Program-made: the position numbers and the translations under genes
Notes under the pieces: model-generated
Seen by the model: the letters and a program-made list of their open reading frames with translations, nothing else
What the model was told of the DNA's origin: nothing
Databases searched by the model: none
From: Tillus elongatus
Taxonomy: Eukaryota; Arthropoda; Insecta; Coleoptera; Cleridae
NCBI GenBank assembly: GCA_964006375.1
Contig: OZ023269.1
Coordinates: 60,329,968 to 60,393,967 of the forward strand
Direction of reading: 5' to 3'
DNA length: 64,000 nucleotides
In this document: piece after piece, positions 45,691 to 61,397 of the stretch
How positions within the stretch are numbered: position 1 is the first letter of the stretch
Layout of the letters: every line of letters begins with the position of its first letter

Positions 45691-47520
45691 CGGCAGAATT
45701 AAAGTGCCGGTCGTGACGCGCACCTGTTGACCCACCACCTGTTAAAGGGAAGCGTGTATAACAGAGTAAGTGAGCTAGTATCAACCGGATGCATAGACGT
45801 GGACGCCAGGACAAGTATATATGTGGGTATGGGTGTCTCAAGTTTGACCCTCCTCGACGATGTAGCCTCGGATTGTGAAACTTCCGGCGGCCATGTAATG
45901 GGCGGGGACATTGGCTAATAAAACTATTAATAATCAAGCTGAATTAACCCTTCAATTCAATTTTGGTCCATATTTTTTTATTCTGTTCTATGGTCAAGAG
46001 GACCTGGTATATGAATGAATGAAAACGTCCCAACTGGCACGATCGAATTTTTGCAATTATGTAAGTCGGTAGACGTGAGCTCTGAGAGTTAGAGATAAAT
46101 CGTCGAGATTTCCGGGGGCACATGATAAATATACTAGGGTACCTCGAGAATTCGACAGATCACAGTGGGGTATTTTAATATGCGAAAATATTCCCGATGC
46201 AATTTGATTGTCTCGCATTATAACGGTGATTTGAGTTTAAAAAAAAAGACAAAGTAATGAAACAACCGCAGTCTGGATATTTCAATGAGAAAGCAGGTCT
46301 GTTAAATGTTTCACGTTACGAACAACGTTCACACACATAATATGTTGAAAGAGTCAAGTGGGGTAAACCCTTTGTCATATAACTCATAGCAAGATTGGTG
46401 TTTTATCGAAGCGCTAGAAGGTACTGTCGGCTGGGATGTCTGGTTTTGTGAATACGAGACAGATGTCTGGGAAATAAGAAACAAAGGAATGCAATAGAAA
46501 CACCTGCAGCTCGGGTGACTGAAAATAAAGAGGTCATCTGGTGTGTGCGAACGGATGTCTGGGGCAGTATTAATGCGAATCATAGGTCATTTCAAATATG
46601 GTAATATTCACTGCAGAAAGGCGACTGATGAGATTCCGATAAGGAGAGAGAACGTTTTCGCCGCCTGGACTTTTAAATATAATCATAATCGCACCCAGGA
46701 GTATTATTAACTGAGATAATTATTTTTGCATTATCATTTACTCTTCCGAAATTGCCACGAATGTAGTTCTTAAATGGGCAGGCTCTTGAACGTCATGTAT
46801 CAGTCGATATTTTTATTGTAAATATGTAAGAGGCACAGAAGTATATTCACTGCAAATATTTTTCCTAGCATGCTCACATGACCACAAGGCTTGCACAAAT
46901 TGAATACAGACTGACTGTCGACAATGGGCTGTCCTGCAACACCTTAGGCAGTTGTAAAATCTAATTTGAAAAAAGGAAAGTAATTTTAACTTGTATTACA
47001 GTAGTATGTCAAATAAGTTCACATATAAAAATAAAACGGGACGCGAAATATTTCATGTACATTTATATTAACATAAAAGAATTCAATATTGCTTTGGTGT
47101 CATATGCACAATGAGGACATTATTCTGTATTTTGCTTATTAATATTGTGTACGTAGCATATTATTATTATTGTATAATTTACATAGATTTAAGGTGTCAT
47201 TGCATAAATATAAATGCCGGCAACAAGCGAAATAGCAACAAGTAAGGGTGCACAGGTAAACTTGCAGAATGGGTTTCACAAGTTGAGTAATGAATGTTTA
47301 CAATTATAATTCAAATAAATAAAAAATGATGGTAATAATAATAAGCTCTGAAAACAGTATGTACAGGAGGTTTTCGATGTGGGACGTGTACACATGATAG
47401 AGGGGAGCTACGCTACAAATCACGAGCGGGACGCAATAGGGTCGATTATGGTACAAACGTTTGATATGCTGTCGACTTTAACAATAGGGCCTGCATTATA
47501 GTTCATTACACGGAATGGGG
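45691..47520. other. No gene recognised
   Basis: Mixed-composition spacer. A 63-codon frame at 45727-45918 has no recognisable domain. 46000-47500 shows no supportable feature. Confidence 0.3.
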
Positions 47521-47531
47521 AATGAAACCGA

Positions 47532-47567
47532 TATAAATACGCGGGCGATTGCAGGCTGACATCAGAC
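47532..47567 (+). promoter_or_regulatory. Candidate TATA/initiator core promoter
   Basis: TATAAATA lies at 47532-47539. TCAGAC lies at 47562-47567, with its A 32 bases downstream of the first T of the TATA box, the expected metazoan TATA-to-initiator spacing. No downstream promoter element was recognised. The 112-bp array starts 40 bases after the predicted start. Confidence 0.45.
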
Positions 47568-47603
47568 ATTCTTTGGTCTTCAAAGAGTGTCCTTCTCCGG
47601 GAA

Positions 47604-48262
47604 CCTACCTTGTCTAGAAGAGTATATCTTGTGGTAAGCGTTAAGTGCCTTAATCCTGGCACTGGTGTCGAAGCAAGAAAACTCGGCTGGCCTTCCTTTT
47701 CGCGATATTCAGAAACCTACCTTGTCTAGAAGAGCATATCTTGTGGTAAACGCTAAGTGCCTGAATCCTCGCACTAGTGTCGAAGCAAGAAAACTCGACT
47801 GACCTTCCTTTTCGCGATATTCAGAAACCTACCTTGCCTAGAAGAGCATATCTTATGGTACACGCTAAGTGCCTGAATCCTTGCACTAGTGTCGAAGCAG
47901 GAAAACTCGGCTGGCCTTCCTTTTCGCGATATTCAGAAACCTACTTTGCCTAGAAGAGCATATCTTGTGGTAAACGCTATGTGCCTGAATCCTCGCATTA
48001 GTGTCGAAGCAGGAAAACTCGGCTGGTCTTCCTTTTCGCGATATTCATACACCTACCTTGTCTAGGAGAGCATATCTTGTGGTAAACGCTAAGTGCCAGA
48101 ACCCGAGCACTAGTTTCGTAGCAGGAAAACTCGGCTGGTCTTCCTTCTCGCGATATTCAAAACCTACCTTAACTCGAAGAGTAATCTTGTGACAAACGCT
48201 CAGTGCCAGGACCCGCGCGCTAGCGTCGAAACGGAGAAATCGGCTAGCATTCCCCGCGAGGC
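47604..48262 (+). repeat. Six-unit 112-bp tandem repeat array
   Basis: CCTACCTTGTCTAGAAGAGC begins each unit at 47604, 47716, 47828, 47940, 48052 and 48163 (period 112, last 111). Units share TATCTTGTGGTAAACGCT, GTGCCTGAATCC, CACTAGTGTCGAAGCA and CTTCCTTTTCGCGATATTCA. The last unit is the most diverged. Each contains a donor-like GTAAAC/GTAAGC. ATG codons are scarce in the units. Confidence 0.95.
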
Positions 48263-48506
48263 AACCGCCCACCATACTAGATAACTTGCAAAGCACCAAA
48301 TACCAGTGCCAGATCCTCACACACGGTGAAAGAGGTAGGGGATCTTCTTTCTCCGAAAAACATCCACCTCGCCTCAGTGCAGAGAAATACCGGACGCAGT
48401 TCTATTTCTCGGGTCTGCTCTTTCCTATCCGGAAACCCAGAATGTGGGAACCGTTCCTCCGTTAGGCGAAACCCAGGATACGAGCAGCCGTCCCCGAGTG
48501 GAGGCC

Positions 48507-48546
48507 ATGCAGCAGCCTGACAGACCCGAAAAGGATGCATCAGACG
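48507..48546 (+). CDS. Candidate first coding exon
   Basis: ATG at 48507 in good context (GAGGCCATGC) opens MQQPDRPEKDASD and stops at ACG|GTGAGT, a consensus donor at 48547. The surrounding 48290-48545 is GC- and CpG-rich compared with neighbours. With the TATA/initiator upstream this suggests the 5' end of a plus-strand gene with a large first intron. No downstream exon was found in the window, so the call is tentative. Confidence 0.35.
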
Positions 48547-49439
48547 GTGAGTTGAACATTACTATGACTCGTGCCAATGGTCCTGTAAATTTTCCGGCTT
48601 TGAACAAAATTTGCGTGCCTTGAAAGTGCTATCCAGGAGAAAGGGGGGTGCCATAGGGGCAGCCGTAATAGTGCAGGATTCGATACTTGTATTAAACTTG
48701 GGGCATCGAAAATTATTCTTAAAGGAAATCATTATTACATTTAAATATTGTCAAAATTAAACATGTACAACCTGATCATGAGTCCTGTAGGTTTACCTGT
48801 ACGCACGCTATTGAAAGGAACTATTATTCATTTAGATATTGCCTAGCTTGTTTGATGCAAATTAAAACTTTAAAGCTGGAATGTTATTTGTCTTAATTGT
48901 AAGCAGGAAAATAATGTGTACATTTAAAATGTTGCCAAGCCTAGTGTATTTAAGCTGAGTTGAACCACTGAGAATTTATGTGGTCATTTTAGGGTTGCCA
49001 GAGTTGACTTTGATTAAATTCAATATCTAGAATAATATTTGTTTGCACCCTATGTAGACATTTATCACACGTTGCCAGATTTAATTAATTTTAAAATTGA
49101 AATCATGAACATTACCAGCTGGTGTTTATGTATATTCTAAGAATGTAAATTTTGCTCCTACCAAATAGCACTTAATATGTGTGTGTTAATTTCGTTTGCC
49201 TAATAAAATTTTTAATGTGAAATTTTGCACCTATTGACGTCAAAATGTAGCAGCGACTGAAAAGTTGAAATATTTCGGCCCTATTATCATGTTTGTTAGT
49301 TTTAAGTATTAATATTTGTGTGTCCAGTGCTTTGTACCTCCGAGCGAGACATCTTGGTCGCGAGGGCAAAAATCTACGAGTTGCTAAACTTGAAATTACG
49401 AACCGTAAATGAATTATAAATACAAGTAAAGAACCTGAA
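48547..49439. other. No gene recognised; possible first intron
   Basis: AT-rich sequence after the donor-like site; nothing else supportable. Confidence 0.3.
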
Positions 49440-49705
49440 TACATATTTTATTCCATGCCAGCATTTTGAATTTGAAACTAAAGCCAAATAATGGGGGGGG
49501 GGGTATATGTCCTGAAATAAAATACTGAACTTGAGACTTCAAAACCAAATACAAGGGAAAAATATGTCTTGAAACAGAAATTGAATTTGAAATGAAACAT
49601 GAAAGTGGAATATGTCTTGAAATAAAATACTGAATCTGAAACTAGAATCCAAATATGAAAGGAAAACATGTTATAAATAGAATACTGAATCTGAGATTTA
49701 AATCA
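49440..49705. repeat. Degenerate tandem repeats (ATACTGAATCTGAAACT-like)
   Basis: AAATAAAATACTGAAYYTGA recurs about every 60-130 bases with TATGTCTTGAAA and GAATTTGAAA words. A G-homopolymer (49491-49503) interrupts it. Frames are low-complexity Phe/Ser-rich on the minus strand and are not considered genes. Confidence 0.5.
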
Positions 49706-49849
49706 AAGTAATTCCCTTGGTATGATGTGGTATGCATTTTTGTAGTTTAGTAAGGTCCGTAAAATGAGCCTTCATGGCAGGGCATTGCTTGTCCTGATGC
49801 GTGACAAAATTTGTACAATGTCCAACCCGCAGTTTTGCCTTTGAGGGAC

Positions 49850-50352
49850 ATCCAGGCGAAGTTTAACTCCATGAAGTGCTAATTTCCGACCAAGACCCAT
49901 AGGGCCCCAATGACGTGAAAGTCAACGCGATTTACAAACAAATTAGGCATAATTGGTGTGAAATAGCAGCCTGGAGGTCCATAAGTCATTTCAGTGCGCG
50001 CGTATATGTTTTCCGCATGAAGGGAAGTGAACGGGAGTCTAGGATTATTCTCATCAGTAGAGTCGAGCTTTTGAAAAATATAAAAACATAGGATAATCTT
50101 CCCATCACGTACACTGCAGCGTGCTATGTAATTTTTCTGTGTGAAACAAACGACGCTTAGGTGAATTTCCCGCTTCTTGAGGTGTTAATTTCCGTTACAA
50201 TAGCGACCCATAGAGCAGGCCTCAAAGAGCCACGCGAAACAAACATATTAAACATAATAGAAAATGGGAAAGGCAGCCTAGGCGCGTAATAGTGCAAGTC
50301 AAAAAAAAAAAAAAGAGGGAACACTCATGCATCTACGTGAAGGGAAGTGTGC
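49850..50352 (+). repeat. Diverged about 300-bp direct duplication
   Basis: The ordered words AAGTGCTAATTTCCG, ACCCATAG, CACGTGAA or CCACGCGAAA, GCAGCCT and GAAGGGAAGTG occur at 49870-50035 and again at 50180-50352. Confidence 0.45.
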
Positions 50353-52350
<1,998 letters not shown>

Positions 52351-54239
52351 CCGGATTTAAAAAAATGTAATTTCAGGTTGAGCCCAGCAGATGATGATAG
52401 TTTTCATTGTTAAACAAATACTTTATTTGGACAGTAAACTAAAGAAAACTGTTTAACGAATTGTAGGTCGGTATTTATGTATGTATACACTTGGATATGG
52501 GTGTGTTATCTTCTACAGCCTAAGCCTAACTCGTTCTTATAACTGGGATATCATTAGATTTGATTTCACTCTGTGCGTTATCAGGTTATCGACTTTGTAC
52601 AAAGTTTGATTTGGTGAATGTTAGTTAACATTTTATGTACTTTTACAACAAAAACTTTTAAAGCTCGTTAAGAAAGATATCAAATATCAAGGAAACTTCC
52701 TAAACAACTCAATAAATCTAAAATTAAGAGAATTCACAAACCGTTATTAATAGCGTATTAAATTTTATATATTAAAAAAAAGGTGTTAAGAGTTGTAACT
52801 CAAACTGTTGCTTATTTTTTACAAAACACTAAATATTTAAAAAACAATAAGTTTTAAGTGAGATAAACCTTGATTGAACTTTTATTTTGATTGTAGAAAC
52901 TGAAAAAGAAATAATACCAGAAATTGTTCATTAAAAAAATGCAGCTTTAATACGTTTTATGTTTTTGGTATATCTGTACATGTACACATCAAAAATATTT
53001 TTAAAATGTATTGCCAATAGGCACCCATCCACACCAAAAAATATTTTTAAGCAAGTAATCTAGCCATACTCTTTTGTGTTAAATAACATGAATAACGCTG
53101 TATAAATATAAGTTTGAGCATCTCAAATTATTTTGTTCTGCAATGAATCATTTTAAAATTTACCCAAACTGAAACATACTTTTTTCCAGAAGACTTTAAA
53201 GAGAAAGGAAAAATAAACGTATATTAGAAAATCTTTATTTATTTTATTAATAAATAATTTGTTAATCTAGCAGCAGTGAACTGATATATGTTTGAGGTCC
53301 AAACATTGCAAATTCCTTTATTCTTTTTAAAAACCTTACAGTACGAATCGTTAAGACCGCTATGCTTTCATTTAATGTTGCCTATGCTTTTGAAAATTCC
53401 AATAAAACTGCCATACCCCGTTCATACCATTCTTCAAATATTAGTTAAAAATTGCAAACGTGGCAACGTTGCAAGACTTCATTAATGTTTCTGTTCACCG
53501 CCAGCGCCATCTTCTGTCGAAAGCTGAAACTATGTGGTATTTTGTGACGTCTTAACCCTGTTACAAATTCAAATTTATAGGCTCAATAATTGCAATATTT
53601 GATAAAAAAAAATTTGCGAAGAAAAGGAAATATAAGTGGTGTGTCAGACTCATATTCACACGAATTTTCGAAATATGCAATAAAAAAAATTGTGTTACGA
53701 CCCCATTGTGTTGGCTGGGATGCTGATTATATTTAAGTCCAATTGAGATGTAATTATGTATACCACATATATCCACACTATTATTTGGAATGCATATCGG
53801 TTCTAATTCGTTAAATTAAAACTATTTTCAATTAATATAAGCTACACCGCCTCCTCGGCGTTGCAACCTATCTTGTTACACTATGTTGTATCCACGAAAA
53901 TAGAACGAAACGTCCCCTGGTTAAAACCAGGTTTCGCTTAAAATATTTATTTCTGGCTCATTTCTTGATAAAAAATTAATCAAATTGTTTTTGTTCTATT
54001 TTATAGAATATAAGTTCCACCGAATTGATATAATTCCCTGAGCGACTTGATTCACTGTTCTAATTTTTTTGTGATTTAATTCAAATACTGAGTTGCGAAC
54101 GTTGTATTTCTCTATGTTTCCCTCATTTCTTTGAGAATATTTATCGTGGAAATATAATAATGACTATATGTGAAATCATGAAATTGGTACGCATACTGAA
54201 AACTAATAGACAATAAGTTACTTTTGTTTGGGTAAAAAG
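52351..54239. other. No gene recognised
   Basis: AT-rich DNA; nothing supportable. Confidence 0.3.
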
Positions 54240-54690
54240 CATGTGGGCGCCAAAGGAAATTAATATGTGGACTAACTTGCAAAAGAGGTATGCCAAAGAA
54301 AAGGCGGTGTTAAAGTAGGAAATTTAAGTGATATGTACAGCATTCCATGGACACAAATTAAAGAACAGGAAGAGGAATGGCAACCATATTTATAAATCAC
54401 TAGAAACCATTTTAAATACATACAGCCTACTCTACCAAAAACAAATGTCTCATATGGAGCATAATTCAAGTCGTCATAACAAGACTTAAATTAAACTATG
54501 GCAGATTCCAGCGCATCTTTGCAGAATAGGATTATTGATTCAGAATTAGAATTGATTAGATTGATTTTGAATTCCGCACATCAATTACTATCCTATTAAG
54601 TGTAACGATATAAAGGTTTTTAGAGTTTGACTAGCTCCCTTACATTGTATAAAGCTTGATACATGGTAGATACTCCTTAAGAGCGTAAGT
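54240..54690 (+). pseudogene. Possible LINE C-terminal remnant
   Basis: Broken plus-strand frames give segments such as WTNLQKRYAKEK, then VVITRLKLNYGRFQ and RIGLIDSEL-like residues. This resembles the region after RNase H in I/Jockey-group LINEs (basic helix, then an R-I-G segment before a Cys/His motif). It is very degraded and assigned with caution. Confidence 0.3.
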
Positions 54691-54752
54691 AAATTTTAAT
54701 TTAAAAAAAAAGTTTTGTATTATTTATATTAACAGGTAAATGTGTATGTGTG

Positions 54753-56153
<1,401 letters not shown>

Positions 56154-56245
56154 TGACATAGTTACACCATTCCATACATAATTAAATACAATATACAATA
56201 TACAAACTTATATCAAGACTATACACACTTTCGTTTACAATAATT

Positions 56246-56264
56246 AGCGCCCAAAACGTGGGGG
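56246..56264 (+). promoter_or_regulatory. Degenerate primer-binding site
   Basis: AGCGCCCAAAACGTGGGG differs slightly from the tRNA-Lys site seen intact at 28496. A related word, GGCGCCCAAC, also lies at 56060 inside the repeat and at 63241 in the right copy. Confidence 0.45.
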
Positions 56265-56454
56265 AACTACAAATACACATCTCGTTTACAATAATTGTCG
56301 CACATACATGAGAGCTTCGAAAATTCTTACACGAATTTGAAATAAACGTAAAATAACAACGATAAAAATACCTAGAGGAAGAAAAATAACCACGTCAAAG
56401 GACAGACAGGACAGGGGAGATGACAGCGAACATCAATAGCAGGAAAATATAGAA

Positions 56455-57645
56455 ATGGATCAGGAAAGAAGATATAGGCAAGAAGTTAGTGAGAATGTAG
56501 CAAAACAAGCAGAAGGAATGGTACACGCAAGAGAGGAAACATTAATAGAAGAACAGACACCAGGCGGAGGTAAGGTAGACGACACAAATACGACAAAAGA
56601 AAAACCTGACACTAACAATGAAATGTTAATGAAATTAATGCAGAGCCTAAATAGTATGAATGCGAATGTAAATGATATGAAGGAAAGTAATAAGAATATA
56701 AATGAGAAAATGGATAAACAAGAACAAAGCATAAGTGGTATGAAACTGGTAAAACTTGTAAAAACAAGAAATAAGTATAAAAGAAAACATGAATGAAAGT
56801 AAAAAAATATGGATGGAGGCATAAGTGGAATAAAACGAGATATAAATGAGAAAATAGATAAAAATGGGAGAAAATATGGCTATTTAAAAAAAGGATATGA
56901 ATGAGAAAATGGAAAACCAAGAGAGAATGATGAAAATATAAGTGGTCTGAAAGAAGAGATAAAAAAGGAAATGAATGAAGGAATCAAAAAGATGAATGAA
57001 CGACTGATAGAAATGGATGGGAAAATAACAGGAAAATTAGAGAAAGATATGCAAGAGTTTAAAATATAGATAGAAGAAGATATAGAAAGAAAGGTAAAGG
57101 CAAAATTAATGAAAATATGAAGGAAATAGGCAATATAGTGCTGGAGAGAATGAAAGTGACAGAGGATGAAATAAGTAGTATAATACAGGTGGGAAATGAA
57201 AGATATTAGAACACGCAAAATTGAGAATTACCAGAGTGAAATAAATGGAAAATTAACTGAGACAAAAGAAAAAGTAGAAAGAGTAAAGCAAGTGGCCAGA
57301 GTAAATCTGGATTATTTTAAAAAATTGAAGGATGAGACAGAACATAGGTTAAATTTAGAGAATATCAGACTTAGAGAAAGAGTGGAGAAAATGGAAGAAA
57401 ATGAAGACCAGAGAATGATTATTGTAAGTACGATGATTGAACGCAAAATAGACGAGTTTCAAAACAACATGGAAGAGAAATTGAAAGAAACAAATTTTAA
57501 AAATTGAACAATTGAGAGAAGCCGACAGAAAGCTGAAATTAAAAAGTGAGAGGATAAGTAAAGATATGGAAGAAAATTTTAAACAAAAATGGGACAGCAT
57601 GGAAAGACAAATAAGACAGAGCATGGGAAATTAAAGAATCATACA
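56455..57645 (+). pseudogene. Gag N-terminal coiled-coil region
   Basis: ATG at 56455 (MDQERRYRQEVSENVAKQAE) starts a Lys/Glu/Met/Asn-rich helical region with repeating NEKMDKQE-, EEIKKEMNEG- and KMEENEDQR-like segments, which is nearly continuous for about 390 codons if frame shifts (about 56796, 56880, 57070, 57190, 57507) are ignored. Composition and heptad pattern indicate a long coiled coil. Similar N-terminal coiled coils precede capsid in some insect gypsy-like gags. The frame shifts make this copy inactive. Confidence 0.6.
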
Positions 57646-57649
57646 CCAA

Positions 57650-58599
57650 GTGACAAACGATACAGGAATTAAATTTGACGGACGCATAGAAAAATTACAC
57701 CCCAAAATATTTTTGACGAGCCTACGAAATAAGCTTAAAAATGTGTACGATCTACAAGATATGAGAATGATTATTAAAGAAAGCTTAACGGGAAATGTTT
57801 TAATATGGTGTATGAGCAAAAAGATGGAATAGGGGATATAGAAGACTTTAATAGTAAATTTTTGAACCATTATTGGGGAGAAGTGCAACAAGCAATCGTA
57901 AGGGAGAAGTTGTACTTTGGAAAATATAATTTAAATGACCCGAGCTATGCATTACAGATATATAACATGGAACAGCACTTAACTCCAAAAATGAGAGAAG
58001 AGCAGATTATCATGTACATATCAAGACATTTAAAAAACGAAATAACGGAAACAATCGGAATCCAAAATATACAAACACTCGACCAGTTAACTAACTACTT
58101 GCAAAGGGTGCCGAGAACTATGAATCGACAAGGAAACCGACAAGAAAGCAAGGATAGGGAAGACTCTAGAAATAATGACAGGCAAAATCATAATAAGAAT
58201 AATCGACATGACGAAAGTAAAGAAAACTACTGGGGAGGTGATAGATATCAACGGGAAAACAAGTATGATAACGGTGTCAGGAACAGGTATAAATACAACA
58301 GAAACGGGGATAACTACAATGATAATTTTAACATAGAATATGATGCCAGACGAGGAGAAGGATCTGATGAATGCAATGAGCGACGGAAAAGGCAAAATGA
58401 CGCATGTGAAGGAGACGAAAGAATAAAAATGGATTATCGTATGAAACAAATGGTAATGAATAATATGAAAATAAAAAATAACGAAAATAGAAAGACGCTG
58501 GCAATGTTAAAAGGTAAAATAAGGGTGGATGATTATGTCAACGGTATACGAAGCCAATACAGGTCAATTATGCATCTACTAGAGCAGAAAAATCAATAA
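57650..58599 (+). pseudogene. Gag capsid-like domain with Asn/Arg-rich tail
   Basis: The first frame (57650-57831) gives GIKFDGRIEKLHPKIFLTSL and MRMIIKESLTGNVLIW. After a shift at about 57805 the next frame gives DIEDFNSKFLNHYWGEVQQA, REKLYFGKYNLNDPSYALQI and MREEQIIMYISRHLKNEITE. This is the retrotransposon gag (capsid) pattern: F-x-G...HP, then F...F...YWGE, then R-x-x-L.F..Y. A hydrophilic tail rich in Asn, Arg, Asp and Tyr follows, in the nucleocapsid position but without CCHC knuckles, and ends at 58597. Confidence 0.75.
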
Positions 58600-58698
58600 A
58601 CCAGCAGAAAAATCACACGACTGACAAGACGTATGCAACTAAACCGACAAATCAATGGGAATAAAGTTTATAAGGGGAAAATAGGAAGTAAAGTCAAA

Positions 58699-58940
58699 TT
58701 AAAACAAAAATAGACCTGTATCAAGTCTATAAACTGAACCAAAACTATTTCGGAAAAGCAACGATCAAAATTCAAAATTACAACAAAAATAGACCTGGCT
58801 TAAGTCTATAAACTGAACTAACCTATTTAGAAATAAAATAACAATCCAAATTCAAAATTAAAACAAAAATAGACCTGGATCAAGTCTATAAACTGAACCA
58901 AAAATATTTCGGAAAAATAACAATTCAAAAAATTAAAATA
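58699..58940 (+). repeat. Three tandem copies of an about 81-bp unit
   Basis: AAACAAAAATAGACCTG, AAGTCTATAAACTGAAC and AAAATTCAAAATTA recur with a period of about 81 (starts near 58699, 58781 and 58862). Confidence 0.85.
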
Positions 58941-60077
58941 TTAATAATAAACCAGTATGAAAAATTAATGTAATAAAATATAGATCAAATAAGAGGGATA
59001 TTCAACGTAGCAGATATACACCACCACAAGCAGTGAAAACATAAGTTCACAGAAATTTTTAATAAAACGATAACTAAAGCGAATTGCCTAAAAATCAAAA
59101 AGAGCAGGAAAGAAAGGGTTTTAAATTAAATTGAACGACTTCGAAAGAAGAAGGCAATTTACTCTTAAAAAACTCATGGCCAGAGGCAAAACAAGATGGA
59201 CAACATCAAAGAGCAGTGCTAATTAAAATAAAATGGAGAAGATCAAGGAATAGTAATAACTTATTAAAAACAGTATGGACCAGATCAAGAAAGGGCCGTG
59301 GCCAAAAACCAACATAAATGTGTAAAAATCGAGATTTAAGGAATGGAAAAAGGTATGGAATAAAGGCAACGATAATAGTGAAAACGTCAAAAGCAAACAA
59401 AGCAGAAGAAGCGTAAGTAAGATTGAGCAATTACATAATTATAAATAAATATAGAATGGTATATGGTGGAAAGGGTTCGGTGAAAGGAGTAACAGAGGGA
59501 GTAGCTAAACAAGTATATAGTATTGAAGCCTATGGTAGGTAATAAAGATGAAGTATATAATGAATTATGGAGAATTGTTGAGTATTGAAATATGAAAAAT
59601 GAAGTGAAAATTATTTCAAGAATAAATAGGGGAATAGTGAAAAGTTTTAAGAAAGATGGAAGCCACGTACAAATAAACAAGAAAAGGGAATGGAGTAGTT
59701 GCAAATTGAATAATAAAAAGTTGGAAATATGACGTAGTTGCGAAATAGTAGAAAGATCAATGTCGATATTGAGAGAAAAAGCCATATTAAACATAAACCG
59801 TGATATATAAATTGGTATACACATATGATGAAGGAAATAATGGATCAGAACAATACTGGGATTAATAAATAAGAAACAAGTTATTGCAAAAAAAAGAATG
59901 ATTTAAAACCAGAAGCAGAATAGAGCTTTAATGAAACTAAACAAAAATAATCCCGTTGAATGAAAGACAAGTAATGTTGGTTGCATATACACACATAGGT
60001 AGATATCAAATTAAATAACTCTATTGAGAGCCAAGTAATGTTGATTGCATACAAACATAATTGACGGACAAACAGAC
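58941..60077. other. Internal non-coding part of the LTR-type element
   Basis: A-rich plus strand. No pol motif found in any frame. Confidence 0.5.
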
Positions 60078-60733
60078 AAGAGCTATAAATTCATTGATTG
60101 TTGTTGTCCTTACTTGGTGAAACTTGTCCATACTACACACAGACTTAGAGACTACTTCTCTGGCTTCACTGTTGGTTTTCGTTGGTGACGGACGTAGCCA
60201 GCGTGTAAGCTAACTGGAGCAAGTGGCCCTACGAATTCTGGAAGTTCTAAGAAGTTCTTCAACGTTTCTGTGACTATAGTTTCGCTGTTTGACAGCATTT
60301 TCAGACATATTGAAATTGAATTAGTACGAAATCATGACAACTACAAATAAATATCTGTTGCTATGTTATGATATGATGTTTTGATCAAAAAATTTATCAA
60401 ATTGAAAATAAAAATGAAATACAAATGACAGATGAGGTTTTCAAAATGTCTATGTGATGTATGTCAATATTTAACATAAAAATAGAACTAGCCTATGATA
60501 ACTATGATAACAGTTATAACAATACAATAACTAAACAATAACAGTATAGAAGTAGTCTCTATACAACGAAACTATCGACATACATCAGCTGATTATCTTA
60601 TTACAACTTTTTTGAAAGAATAATTAAATTTATTTTCTTTAGCTTATTTAATTAGAAAGAAGAATATCCAACGAAAACCAACAGTGAAGCCAGGGAAGTA
60701 GTCTTCAAGTCTGTATGTAGTAAGAGCTATAAA
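60078..60733. mobile_element. Small inverted-repeat element with 12-bp target duplication
   Basis: The direct repeat AAGAGCTATAAA at 60078-60089 and 60722-60733 flanks about 632 bp. Near its ends, 60133-60195 and 60660-60720 are inverse copies (ACTACAYACAGACTT ... ACTACTTCYCTGGCTTCACTG and the following TTGGTTTTCGTTGG). Its left part matches the repeat at 5640-5850. No transposase. It is probably a MITE-like element inserted into the LTR-type element. Confidence 0.65.
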
Positions 60734-61092
60734 GACAAGTCGAGGTTGATAGAAAAGCCAAAAAAAGATTCATATAACCTGATATGATAATAGGATCATT
60801 AATATAGGGGGTGAACTATGCATATAAACATTGGCTCATCAGTCAATTTAACAACGTTTTATTTCAACGTTGATTGCAATTTGCCATGTAGATCATGCAC
60901 CTAAAGCTAAGTCTAATGTTGCTTCAGCACATGACTATAAAAAGGTATATATTAAAAAATATATATAATTGAAGATGTCGATCCCAGAAGAATAACGAAG
61001 CACGTCTTACGAGAGTAACATTTTCAAAAGCACTAAAACACTAACACACACTATGCAGGAACTTCGTAGAAGTGTAAATTCAGGCATCGTAG

Positions 61093-61236
61093 GGCAGGTA
61101 TCTTAAATAGCAGATATTTTTAATAGCAGGTATCTTAAATAGCAGATATTTTGAATAGCAGGTATTTTGAATAGCAGGTATCTTGAATAGCAGATACTTA
61201 GAATAGCAGGTATCTTGAACAGCAGGTAACCTGAGG
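61093..61236 (+). repeat. Nine tandem 16-bp units
   Basis: AGCAGGTATCTTGAAT and AGCAGATATTTTGAAT variants repeat nine times with an exact 16-bp period. Confidence 0.9.
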
Positions 61237-61397
61237 ACAGGGTTAATCATTTCGTACAGTAGATAACAGATAAATCTTAAAATTGAATAACAGGTACAAT
61301 CTGAAAATAAACACTTCATGTAATTAAGAATTAGGAATAAAAAATTTGAATTCTGAAAGCTAGATTACAGAATTAAAATTCGTTATTGGGGAAATTT

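Noticed and set aside
47604..48262. CRISPR-like array
   Set aside because: The 112-bp units are contiguous tandem repeats with no spacers, in a eukaryotic genome.
61093..61236. Repeat-containing protein on the minus strand
   Set aside because: The frame is produced by a 16-bp tandem repeat in non-coding transposon DNA, and its repeat length is not a multiple of three.
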